Assembly (NCBI GenBank): GCA_049522565.1
Contig: JBEKNT010000044.1
Location: 1 to 24,463 of the forward strand
Origin: JASHVB01 sp049522565
Lineage (GTDB): Bacteria > Pseudomonadota > Alphaproteobacteria > Acetobacterales > Acetobacteraceae
Reading direction: 5' to 3'
Length of the DNA: 24,463 nucleotides
Positions 16,282 to 23,548 of this stretch are shown in pieces. Each line of letters opens with the position of its first letter. Within the stretch, counting starts at the first letter, position 1. Both the position numbers and the translations under genes were made by a program. The notes beneath the pieces are model-generated. The model was not told the origin of the DNA and did not search any database. It saw only the letters and a program-made list of their open reading frames with translations.

Positions 16282-16326
16282 GGTGCATCGTCCTGAACGC
16301 TCTTCGATACCGACCGAATTGTGCGC
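16282..16326 (-). promoter_or_regulatory. Conserved leader block upstream of DHA2 gene B
   Basis: This is the counterpart of 12967-13011. On the minus strand it begins GGCGCACAATTC and continues to GAGCGTTCAGGACGATGC. It ends 57 bases before the start codon of paralogue B. Conservation outside the coding sequence suggests a retained regulatory site after gene duplication. Confidence 0.5.
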
Positions 16327-16435
16327 CTCTTCCGCCGGCCGCGCCAAGCCTCGGGTGGACGCGGCCGCCAGGCCCCCGCGCCGGAGCAAGGCGTCGGAAG
16401 ATTTTACCGGTCCCGCGCGGCCCGATGCGCTTTCG

Positions 16436-16843
16436 ATGCCTGTGGGCAACGTCAGCGACCGAATGCCGGCGCGCCACGCCGGGTTCGCGACGTTCTGCAA
16501 CGTCGGGGGAACCGGCATTACGGACATTTTCGACCAGGCCGATTTGACGGCCGTTGACATCGGCACGGACACCGCGAATTCGCCGCCGTTCGACCGGGTC
16601 TGTTTCGACACGACCAACTCATCGGTGTTAGTCAGTAGCCCGTGCTGCAGCTACGCTAACGGCATCGACTATCTGACCGGCCTGGCGGGGGAAACCTTGC
16701 AGCCGATCCAGAACGATACCACAGGCCTGGACACCTGGTACGATGAGACGTTCTCCGCCGTGCCGGTGCCGGAGCCAGCCTCCTTGGCGCTGCTTTCCCG
16801 GGGTGCCGCTGGCCTCGCCATGGTGCGCCGCCGCCGGCGTTGA
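16436..16843 (+). pseudogene. PEP-CTERM protein fragment, probably broken
   Basis: The frame ends VPVPEPASLALLSRGAAGLAMVRRRRR. The VPEPASLALL start and Arg-rich tail are the PEP-CTERM sorting signal, cut by exosortase during export to the cell surface. Two things indicate decay: there is no signal peptide or ribosome binding site upstream in this frame, and the normally all-hydrophobic helix is interrupted by Ser-Arg. The retained part (about 110 residues before the signal) is Thr/Asp/Asn-rich, with a CC pair in SSPCCSYANG, as in secreted domains of this class. The upstream end was probably lost where the leader of the divergent DHA2 gene B now lies. No exosortase gene is present in the window. 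ATG 16436 is only the first in-frame Met after the leader. Confidence 0.6.
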
Positions 16844-16939
16844 CCAAAACCCGGTCAGGCTCGTTCGCCCGGCAGCGTCCGGACCTTGGCCGCTGGCCGG
16901 GTTTGCGCCACAGTCCCGGCAAACGGAGGACAACGCGCC

Positions 16940-18337
16940 ATGGGCACCACCGCGCAACTTGCCGACTTCACTGCTGGCATCAGCCTCGACCGCCTGCCGC
17001 CCGAGGTGGTGAACCGCGCGCGCTTCCTGGTGCTGGACCTGGTCGGCAACATCGTCCGCGCCCGGCATGACGCCGAGAGCACGCCGTCGTTCCTCGCCGC
17101 CGTCCGCGCCATGGGGATGGGTGCCGGCAATTCCGGCGTGTTCGGCGACGCCGCGCGCTACACCCCCGCCGGCGCCGCGTTCCTGAACGGCGCGCTGGCG
17201 CATTCGCTGGATTTCGACGACACGCACGCTGCCGGCTCGCTGCATCCCGGCGCGCCGGTGATCCCCGCTGCGCTGGCCGCCGGCGAGATGGTCGGCGCAT
17301 CCGGCGCCGACGTGCTGGCCGGCATCATCGCCGGCTACGAAGTCACCTGTCGCGTGGCGCTCGCCCTGCCGGCCAAGGAGCATTACGACCGCGGCTTCCA
17401 TCCCACCGCGACGTGCGGCGCGTTCGGCGCGGCGGCGGCGGCGGCGCGGGTGTTCGGGCTGGACGCCGAGGGCGTGGCCGGGGCGCTCGGCACCGTGCTG
17501 AGCCAATGCGCCGGCAGCCTGCAATTCCTGGTCAACGGCGCCTGGACCAAGCGTCACCAGGTCGGCTGGGCGGCGACCAACGGCCTGATGGCGGCGACCC
17601 TGGTGCGCGAGGGCTTCAAGGGTGCCGCCGAGGCGCTGGAAGGCCGCCACGGCTTCCTGCGCGCCTACGCGCCCAACCCGAACCCGGACCGCGCGATGCA
17701 GGACCTCGGCACGGTGTTCGAGCTGATGGCGACCGCGGTGAAGCCATACCCGTCGTGCCGCTATGGCCATGCCGGCATCGACGCGGCGCTGGCGTTGCGC
17801 GCGGCGAACGACCTGAAGCCGGGCGACATCACCGCGGTGACGCTCGGCCTGCCGCGCGCGGGGATGATGCTGATCGGCCAGCCGGCGGACAAGAAGGCAA
17901 ACCCGGAGAACGTGGTGGACGGGCAGTTCAGCGGCCCGTTCGTCATCTCGGCGGCGCTGGCGACCGGGGCGATGGGCTGGGACAGCTACAACCACCTGCG
18001 CGATCCGGTGCTGCGCGCGCTGCTGCCGAAGGTGGCGTGCGAGTTCGATCCGGAGATCGAGGCGGAGTTCCCCGCCAACATGTCGGGCAGGCTTACCATC
18101 GAGGCGGGCGGGCGGCGGTTCAGCCAGAAGGTGGTAGTGCCGAAGGGCGAGCCCGCGAACTTCCTGAGCGAGGCGGAACTCCGGGGAAAATTTGCCGGGC
18201 TGACCGATGCGGTGCTCGGCGCGGAACGGGCGGCGCGGCTGGCCGATGCGGTGCTGGCGATCGATACGGTTTCCGACGTTGCCAGTCTGATGCGCCAGGC
18301 GGCGCCGCTGATGCCGGCGCGACTGGCGGGAGAGTAG
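16940..18337 (+). CDS. MmgE/PrpD family protein
   Basis: This 465-residue cytoplasmic enzyme belongs to the MmgE/PrpD superfamily, which includes 2-methylcitrate dehydratase and cis-aconitate decarboxylase. Family signatures are clear: LVLDLVGNIVRARHDAES in the first helical region, NGALAHSLDFDDTH near residue 85 (the conserved (A)HxxDFDD-type site), LHPGAPVIPAALAAGE, FHPTATCGAFGAAAAAA, KPYPSCRYGH and GDI. ATG 16940 follows GGAGGA by 9 bases. No prpB or prpC genes are adjacent, so propionate catabolism cannot be claimed; many such genes in alphaproteobacteria act on unknown carboxylates. It is convergent with an MFS transporter that might carry a related acid, which is inference from proximity only. 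Confidence 0.9.
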   Translation: MGTTAQLADFTAGISLDRLPPEVVNRARFLVLDLVGNIVRARHDAESTPSFLAAVRAMGMGAGNSGVFGDAARYTPAGAAFLNGALAHSLDFDDTHAAGSLHPGAPVIPAALAAGEMVGASGADVLAGIIAGYEVTCRVALALPAKEHYDRGFHPTATCGAFGAAAAAARVFGLDAEGVAGALGTVLSQCAGSLQFLVNGAWTKRHQVGWAATNGLMAATLVREGFKGAAEALEGRHGFLRAYAPNPNPDRAMQDLGTVFELMATAVKPYPSCRYGHAGIDAALALRAANDLKPGDITAVTLGLPRAGMMLIGQPADKKANPENVVDGQFSGPFVISAALATGAMGWDSYNHLRDPVLRALLPKVACEFDPEIEAEFPANMSGRLTIEAGGRRFSQKVVVPKGEPANFLSEAELRGKFAGLTDAVLGAERAARLADAVLAIDTVSDVASLMRQAAPLMPARLAGE

Positions 18338-18583
18338 GCGCGCCGCCAGCCGCTGCGTATCGACCTCGCACGACAGTCCTGCGGGCTGGGGCTGCCAAGC
18401 GGACCACGCCCAATCCGGCAGCGGATCGCTCGACCCGTCACGGCCGGGCACGACCGTAGCCTGTGTTCGGGCGCTCGATGCGGGACGGGCTGCATGGCGG
18501 GTGTCACTCACGGCAATCGCACCCGACTGGGTGCGTGGTCATGGCTGCTGCCGCCTGAACCGTTTGGGGGGAACGGAAAGGAC
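18338..18583. other. Intergenic, small hairpin only
   Basis: No gene is recognised after the MmgE/PrpD stop. GCACCC-GACT-GGGTGC (18519-18534) forms a perfect short hairpin without a T-run and could end transcription weakly. Confidence 0.4.
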
Positions 18584-18763
18584 AGCAAGCAAGCTTTAAC
18601 ACAGATTTTCACAGATTAAGTCACAGATTAAGGCACAGATCAGGAATCATCATTGCAAACAAACAAGGCTCCCCAATATCGGAGGGAATAATTATTAACA
18701 CTTCTTATCTGTGCCTGAATCTGTGACTTAATCTGTGAAAATCTGTGTTAAACCTTGCTTGCT
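18584..18763. repeat. Large AT-rich inverted repeat of iterated CACAGATTAAG units
   Basis: The left arm (18584-18640) and right arm (18707-18763) are each 57 bases and reverse-complementary with only two mismatches by eye. Each arm contains four iterations of CACAGATT at spacings of about 10-12 bases (TTAACACAGATTTT, then CACAGATTAAGT, CACAGATTAAGG and CACAGATCAGG). The 66-base centre (18641-18706) is AT-rich with CTCC and GGAG able to pair. The composition is far more AT-rich than the surrounding genes. It sits between the 3' ends of two convergent genes. Possible roles are a bidirectional transcription terminator, a structured RNA, a protein-bound iteron array, or a nonautonomous mobile palindrome. 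Confidence 0.9.
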
Positions 18764-18919
18764 TTGCTGACCTACCCCCAGCACCTGACACCTTTTGCCC
18801 GTCGATCCACGCGGCGGCCCAAATACGATCGACCGTGCATTCCAGCGTCCTAACTTGACGCGCATGGGGCGAAGGCCCGCCAGTCACGACTATGCTGGTC
18901 GCAGCGAGAGAAGCCGTGG

Positions 18920-19030
18920 ATGCCGACCGGAGCCTGCCCCCGGGCGCTTGACCCGGGAGTCGGCATGACAATGTCGGTGAGGCTCGACCCCGCCATTTGT
19001 GCAGCCGGGATGCCACGATAAATGGCGGGT
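18920..19030. repeat. Palindromic repeat cluster downstream of the MFS gene
   Basis: ATGCCGAC (18920-18927) pairs with GTCGGCAT (18959-18966), and inside it two CCCGGG blocks pair with each other. CCCGCCATTT (18989-18998) pairs perfectly with AAATGGCGGG (19020-19029). The ATGCCG...GACCCGGG...CGGCATGACA style is typical of alphaproteobacterial dispersed palindromes. The second hairpin lies about 30 bases past the MFS stop and could serve in its termination. Confidence 0.65.
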
Positions 19031-19059
19031 CAAGACCGGCCATGATGGGTGGAAGCCAA

Positions 19060-20451
19060 TCAGGCCGCCACACGTACCTCCTCTGTCACCATCTCTAGCT
19101 GGCCGACGGTCTCGCGGCCAAAGGCCAGCGGGATGAAGGCGCCGATCGCCACGACCACGAAAATCGTGCCGAAGAAGATCGTCGCCGACGCGGTGTAAGG
19201 TTCCAGCAGAAAAGGCGCCAGCACGCCGGCGAACAGCCGCCCGAACGACTCGCCGAAGATGTGCCCGCGCCCGCGCAGTGCGGTCGGGAATTGCTCGGAA
19301 AGGTAGACGCGGGTCGCGGTGAAGGCCGACAACACGGTGAAACCGGTGATCAACGCACCGGTGACCATCACGACCGTTGCATACGATCCCGCCTGGTGCG
19401 CCATCGCCATCAGGAAAATTCCCGGAAGCGAACCGGCCAGCGCATAGGCGATCGTCCAACGCCGCCCGATGACCTCCATCAGAAATCCGGTGAAAGCCTT
19501 TCCCGGAATGCTGGCGAAGAACACCAGCGAGCTGAGCCCGAAGCTCAGGGTGACGGCGGCGCCCTGATCGACCAGTGCCTTCGGCAGCAGGACCGAAATC
19601 AGGAAATAGGCTGTCCCGGCACAGACTCCCGCCAGAATGCCGACCACCGTCCAGCGCAGTTGGCCCTGGGTGAACAATGCCCAATAGCGCGGCAGCTTCT
19701 CGCGGGCGGCATCCAGGTGGTCGCCGAGCCCCTCCATCGTCAGCGGCGGCACGGGGTCGCCGCTCGATTTGATGATCCGGTTGACGATGGCGATCGCCAT
19801 CTGAGGCCGGCCTCGGCGCAAATGCCAGCGCGGGCTTTCGGGAATCACCAGATATACCAGCACCGGCACGACGGTGATCGACAACCCGCCCGGCAGCGCC
19901 AGCAGGCGAAAGGCGTCGGGGTTGCCGGCGAGCAGGAAGGCGATGAACGGCACCAAGGTAAACGCGCTCGCCAGCGCCATTTCATAGATCGCACCATAGG
20001 TGCGCCGGTGCTGCGCCGGCATCAGCTCGGCGGCGATCGGGAATGCCGCGGAGACCGCACCGCCCGCACTGAGGCCCGTCAACAGGCGCAGGATGATCAA
20101 TTGCCCGGCGTTTTGCACCAGCGGGATCAACAGGGTGCAAAACGTGGTCGCGATCACGCCGATCAGCATGACCGTCTTGCGGCTCCAGTGATCCGATACC
20201 GCCGAGGACGCGAACCCGCCGAGGCACACCATCAGGGTGGGACCGACGGCGAGCCAACGGATGTCGGAGCCGGTCAGATGCAGCGGCTCCTTCGCCAGCA
20301 CCAGAAGCGAGCCGGTGATGACCAGGTCGTAGCCCTCGATGAAGCCGACGAGGGCGAGCACGACGATGACCAATACGTGGTAAGCGCTGAACGGAATGCT
20401 GTCGAGTTTCCGCCCGAGTACATAGCTGGCGGTCAGCGTTGGCGCTGTCAT
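19060..20451 (-). CDS. MFS transporter, aromatic acid/metabolite:H+ symporter-like
   Basis: This 463-residue, 12-helix inner-membrane transporter of the major facilitator superfamily probably takes up an organic acid with protons. Helix 1 has VGFIEGYDLVITGSLL, matching the D-containing motif of the AAHS and sugar-porter families. The loop between helices 2 and 3 is SDHWSRKTVMLIG (motif A variant), and LLTGLSAGGAVSAAFPIAAELMPAQHRRT, split as LSAGGAVSAAFPIAAEL and MPAQHRR, is the loop 4-5 signature. PESPRWHLRRGR ends the first half, and the second half has GRRWTIAYALAG and LRGRGH. ATG 20451 follows AGGAGG by 5 bases; the longer frame to 20535 has no site. The leader folds into a hairpin reaching the ribosome binding site. 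It converges on the MmgE/PrpD gene. The substrate is not determined. Confidence 0.88.
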   Translation of the reverse strand: MTAPTLTASYVLGRKLDSIPFSAYHVLVIVVLALVGFIEGYDLVITGSLLVLAKEPLHLTGSDIRWLAVGPTLMVCLGGFASSAVSDHWSRKTVMLIGVIATTFCTLLIPLVQNAGQLIILRLLTGLSAGGAVSAAFPIAAELMPAQHRRTYGAIYEMALASAFTLVPFIAFLLAGNPDAFRLLALPGGLSITVVPVLVYLVIPESPRWHLRRGRPQMAIAIVNRIIKSSGDPVPPLTMEGLGDHLDAAREKLPRYWALFTQGQLRWTVVGILAGVCAGTAYFLISVLLPKALVDQGAAVTLSFGLSSLVFFASIPGKAFTGFLMEVIGRRWTIAYALAGSLPGIFLMAMAHQAGSYATVVMVTGALITGFTVLSAFTATRVYLSEQFPTALRGRGHIFGESFGRLFAGVLAPFLLEPYTASATIFFGTIFVVVAIGAFIPLAFGRETVGQLEMVTEEVRVAA

Positions 20452-20460
20452 GGTGTCCTC

Positions 20461-20480
20461 CTGGACTGATCGCAGTCCAG
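20461..20480 (-). promoter_or_regulatory. Leader hairpin adjoining the MFS ribosome binding site
   Basis: CTGGACTG pairs perfectly with CAGTCCAG around a 4-base loop. On the minus strand the 3' arm overlaps the first two bases of the AGGAGG ribosome binding site (20457-20462), so folding would restrict initiation of the MFS gene. Confidence 0.55.
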
Positions 20481-21044
20481 GCGGTGGTGCGAAAGCACGG
20501 CACCGGCGAGGTCGCCGTAGTGGCTTTGCGCGCAATGAAACTAATTACGGTATCGTATTTTACACCTCGCGGCTCCGCCGCGGCCGCACCATCAAGTGCC
20601 GCCGGACTGACATGTTGCTCCCTGTTGCGTCGGATGCGGTTTACCCCGCCTTCCCGTTTGCTTCCGGCCCATAGTGCGAGCCGCCGCCAAGCTTGGGATT
20701 GCGGCGGCGCATTGTAAAGCGAGAATTTACCCGCATCAGGACAATCGCACTCGCCGCGATGTCGGCACGACCGGACCCGGCCCGGGTCAAATGCCGGTGG
20801 GCATGCCTTGCGCGGGCCATGACGCTGGTCGGTCGTGACCGCTATACCGGATGCGCGCCGCGTTGCACCGGACTGTGCGAGGCGGAGACCGGCTCCAGGC
20901 GGCCGCCGCACCACATCAGCGGTCATTCCGACCGCCCTGACGATTGGTGCTCGGCCGGTTCGCCCGGGTTGCCGCAGCCCGTGGGTACGTCGATCTTTCG
21001 GGTGGCTGGTATAGAATGGCGATGAAGCCCGGGAGTTCGATGAA
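20481..21044. other. Divergent intergenic region
   Basis: No gene is recognised. Features seen: an AT-rich patch GGTATCGTATTTTACACC near 20542-20559 that may hold the MFS promoter or operator; a perfect hairpin GCCGCCGC/GCGGCGGC (20680-20687 with 20701-20708); and GTAAA/TTTAC (20714-20718 with 20726-20730). An extended -10 element, TG-G-TATAGA (21007-21015), stands about 30 bases before the next gene. Confidence 0.4.
21007..21015 (+). promoter_or_regulatory. Extended -10 promoter element
   Basis: TGGTATAGA fits an extended -10 (TG-N-TATAAT-like). No good -35 is present 17 bases upstream, as is usual for extended -10 promoters. It would direct transcription of the small secreted protein at 21045. 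Confidence 0.35.
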
Positions 21045-21452
21045 TTGACCGTCCGGATGGCGCTATCCATCGTTTGCGTCGCTGTCGCCGCGCTGGGCGG
21101 CGCGGCGTTGTACGAGCACAAAGGTGCGGCCCCCGAGTGCGACAGCGATCGGGCGCAGGGCCAGGTGTACCGGGTTCTGCGCGACCAATTCCACCTGGAA
21201 GGCATCTTCCTGCACAACTTCACGAGCACGGCCGGAGGCTTCTTCAGCGACACGCGCGACTGCGCTGCCGACGTCGCGGAGATCAGGGGCAACGTCAATG
21301 CAGCGGACATGCGTTGGCGGCAGATTCGCTATCGGGTCGTGTATTCCGACACGTCGGAACGTCCTGACGTCAGCGTGGATCTGGGCGGTGCCACCCCGTT
21401 CGTCCAGCCGCCGGAGCCGACCCTATGGGCGCGACTGCTCTCTCACCTCTGA
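21045..21452 (+). CDS. Small exported protein of unknown function
   Basis: This is a 135-residue product with a short N-terminal hydrophobic segment (MALSIVCVAVAALGGAALY) acting as signal peptide or anchor. The exported part (about 110 residues) has exactly two cysteines, C32 and C73, which could form a disulfide. Its middle reads GQVYRVLRDQFHLEGIFLHNF and VNAADMRWRQIRYRVVYSDT, a mixed alpha/beta pattern. I do not recognise a family. TTG 21045 is used because GGGAG lies 9 bases upstream; ATG 21057 is the alternative but has no ribosome binding site. It is a single gene, convergent with the iron-uptake operon to its right, 25 bases from that operon's end. Coding status is supported by the signal sequence and the start signals. 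Confidence 0.6.
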   Translation: MTVRMALSIVCVAVAALGGAALYEHKGAAPECDSDRAQGQVYRVLRDQFHLEGIFLHNFTSTAGGFFSDTRDCAADVAEIRGNVNAADMRWRQIRYRVVYSDTSERPDVSVDLGGATPFVQPPEPTLWARLLSHL

Positions 21453-21477
21453 CGTGTGGCGCCCGCGCCGGCGGGAA

Positions 21478-22260
21478 TCAGAACGGGATTTCCAGCTCCA
21501 ACCGCCAGCGCAGCGTGCCGCGCGCGGTGGCCGGTGTGGCGCCGAACAGCCAGCCGATCTCGTATTTGATCTGCCCGGCGCGGCCGAGGCCGAGGTCGTT
21601 CAGGTTGAGTCGGCCGACCCCGACCGGCCCGGTGAGGAATTGCTGGCGGGAAAACCCCGGCGTGCTGCCCAGTGTACCGGTGTCGCCGTAAATCTCGATC
21701 GCCGGCGACAACGGCGCCCAAAGGTTCCAGCGGCTCTGCCAGGCGTAGCTGAAATCCAGGCCCTGGCTGGTCTGGTCCGGCCCGAGTTGCCGGGTGAAGA
21801 ACAGGTTCAGCATGTGCGTGGTGCGGCCGATATCCTTGCCGAACACCGGGCCGAACGTCACCTCGTTGGACGTCGCGTCGGCGCCGCGCGTCATCGATTG
21901 GCCGTACTCGATGTAGAAACCGGTATCGAGGAAATATTCGCCCGGTTCGGTCAACTGGAACATGTTTTCCGACACCACCTGGGTCAGCACGGTCGGCTGG
22001 CCCAGGCTCGGATCGTTGTCGAAGCCGAGCTCGACCTCGCTGTGCCACCAGGTCGTCAGGCCGGTACCCAGCTCGAGCGTGTAGCTTTGCTGGCCGCCAA
22101 AGCCGGGCCGATGATCGACCGAGAGCGAGCTGTTGTTCTCGATCTCCAGCTCGCCGAGGTCGATCTCGTACGGCGACACCACGTGGTAGTCGGCGCGCGC
22201 TGCCCGGAGCGGAACCAGCAGTGCCAGCGCCGCGGCAAGCCCTACAAGCAGCCGGGTCAT
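21478..22260 (-). CDS. Outer-membrane beta-barrel protein linked to the FTR1 gene
   Basis: This 260-residue precursor has a signal peptide (MTRLLVGLAAALALLVPLRA) cut near residue 23 (ARA). The mature sequence alternates hydrophobic and polar residues as in transmembrane beta-strands (SYTLELGTGLTTWWHSEVEL, FLDTGFYIEYGQS, GLDFSYAWQSRWNLW, IKYEIGWLFG). It ends in the outer-membrane targeting pattern WRLELEIPF with a C-terminal Phe. Its start overlaps the stop of the FTR1-cupredoxin gene by four bases (ATGA), so the two are translationally coupled and probably work together, the barrel perhaps passing iron or an iron chelate across the outer membrane. That role is inferred; the barrel resembles no TonB-dependent receptor and lacks a plug domain. 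Confidence 0.8.
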   Translation of the reverse strand: MTRLLVGLAAALALLVPLRAARADYHVVSPYEIDLGELEIENNSSLSVDHRPGFGGQQSYTLELGTGLTTWWHSEVELGFDNDPSLGQPTVLTQVVSENMFQLTEPGEYFLDTGFYIEYGQSMTRGADATSNEVTFGPVFGKDIGRTTHMLNLFFTRQLGPDQTSQGLDFSYAWQSRWNLWAPLSPAIEIYGDTGTLGSTPGFSRQQFLTGPVGVGRLNLNDLGLGRAGQIKYEIGWLFGATPATARGTLRWRLELEIPF

Positions 22261-23390
22261 TTTGCGACCAGCACGCCCTGCGCGGTGTCCTGATGGAAGT
22301 CGCCGAAGAACTTGTATTCGCCGGGCGACAACGGACCCAGGAACACCGTGATGGTCTGCCCCGGCGCCACCAGCTTCTCGCGGTTGAGGTCGACGCTCTC
22401 GAACTCGTCGGCGGTATCGTCGGTGTTTTTCACCAGCAATTGGAACTTCGCGTTGGCCGGCACCTGGATGTGGTCCGGCTCGAAGCGGTGGTTGTGGAAT
22501 TGCAGGGTGAGCACCTCATCGGCGCGCGCCGGCGCACCGCCCGCCATCAGGGCAGCCACTGCCGCGGCGGCGGCCAACGCCCGCACCCGCGGTTTGCTCA
22601 GGGCGCGTGAGGCAGCCACCAGCGCCAGCAACGTGGCAAGCCAGGCCGCGAACTGGATGCCGGACGGCCGGGCGGAATAACCGACCAGCGCGTGCAGGCT
22701 GCGCCCGAGGAAGCTGTCGTCAGCCAGGATGAAGCTGGTGTTCCACAATTGCTCGCCCCAGCCGGGCAGCAGGTCGGCGGAATGCAGGATGGCGGCCGCC
22801 TGCCCGGCCATGCCGGCGGCGAGCAGGGCGATCAGCCCGTTGGTGACGCCGAACAGGCGGCGCAGCGGGATGATGACCAGGCCGCGATACAGCAGCCAGG
22901 AGGTCGCGCAGGCCAGCGCCAGTCCGGCCACACCGCCGGCGGTGAGCGCCACCGGGGCGGTGTGCGTCGCCGCGACGATGCCATAGAGGAACAGCACCAC
23001 CTCCGACCCCTCGCGCATCACGGCGACGGCGACGACGGCGCCCAGGGCGGCAAGCGAGCGCTGGCCCAGCCGCACCGCCTGCCCGACTTCCCGCAACTCG
23101 GCGGTCACCGAGGCGGCGTGGCGCGACATCCACAGGATGTGCCAGCTCAACATGAGCACGGCGAAGCAGAGGATGGCGGCGGTGAACACCTCCTGCCCGG
23201 CGCCTTCGAACGCGTCGGACAGGGCCGCGGCGAAGGCCGCCACCAGGCTGGCTCCGGCGACCCCGGCGGCGATCCCGCCGGCGATCCAGCGGCCACGGCC
23301 GCGGACGCCTTCGGTCGCCGCGAGGACGATGCCGACGATCAGGCCGGCCTCCATGGCCTCGCGGAAGACGATGATCAGGCTCACGAACAT
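22257..23390 (-). CDS. FTR1-family iron permease fused to a cupredoxin-like domain
   Basis: This 377-residue inner-membrane protein takes up iron. Residues 1-265 form a seven-helix FTR1/EfeU permease with both REXXE iron motifs: R10-E14 (REAME) in helix 1 and R126-E130 (REGSE) in the fourth, plus FEGAGQEVFTA. A further hydrophobic segment ending APARA (about 271-290) leads into a periplasmic cupredoxin-type domain at 291-377 (LQFHNHRFEPDHIQVPANAKF, read as FHNHRFEP and VPANAKF, then DEFESVDLNREKLVAPG and GDFHQD). This domain is normally separate, as in EfeO or in FtrB beside the FtrC permease. It contains no Cys or Met, so a type 1 copper site is unlikely; H299, H301 and H366 are candidate ligands. 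ATG 23390 follows GAGGAA by 8-9 bases. A Fur-like palindrome lies upstream. Confidence 0.92.
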   Translation of the reverse strand: MFVSLIIVFREAMEAGLIVGIVLAATEGVRGRGRWIAGGIAAGVAGASLVAAFAAALSDAFEGAGQEVFTAAILCFAVLMLSWHILWMSRHAASVTAELREVGQAVRLGQRSLAALGAVVAVAVMREGSEVVLFLYGIVAATHTAPVALTAGGVAGLALACATSWLLYRGLVIIPLRRLFGVTNGLIALLAAGMAGQAAAILHSADLLPGWGEQLWNTSFILADDSFLGRSLHALVGYSARPSGIQFAAWLATLLALVAASRALSKPRVRALAAAAAVAALMAGGAPARADEVLTLQFHNHRFEPDHIQVPANAKFQLLVKNTDDTADEFESVDLNREKLVAPGQTITVFLGPLSPGEYKFFGDFHQDTAQGVLVAK

Positions 23391-23411
23391 GCGGTGGGTT
23401 CCTCGGCACGC

Positions 23412-23432
23412 AGTTGCGAATGACTTGCAACT
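23412..23432 (-). promoter_or_regulatory. Fur-like palindromic operator before the FTR1 operon
   Basis: AGTTGC (23412-23417) and GCAACT (23427-23432) are perfect inverted arms around GAATGACTT. The inner part TGCGAAT-G-ACTTGCA resembles the 7-1-7 Fur box. It sits 22-42 bases before the start codon, where an iron-responsive repressor would block transcription. Confidence 0.55.
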
Positions 23433-23548
23433 GGAGCGCTGATACACGACGGCAGGGCGCGGCGCAAGAGGGGAGGGTCTGGTGTTGCGAGCGAACTGAA
23501 TGCCTATGCCACGTCGTGGCCCGGCACAGGATTTTCGCTCGGCACGAA

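Noticed and set aside
15044..16435. Upstream part of the 599-residue frame that ends in the PEP-CTERM signal
   Set aside because: It is antisense to the DHA2 exporter B; only the terminal part from about 16436 has protein-like character.
16940..18337. Assignment as 2-methylcitrate dehydratase PrpD
   Set aside because: Family membership is clear, but there are no prpB/prpC neighbours and no residue evidence visible to fix the substrate.
18584..18763. CRISPR array
   Set aside because: Units are only about 10-12 bases apart with no spacers and are arranged as an inverted pair, not direct repeats.
19261..20469. 402-residue plus-strand frame
   Set aside because: Antisense shadow of the MFS transporter, full of His/Arg/Gln repeats with no motif.
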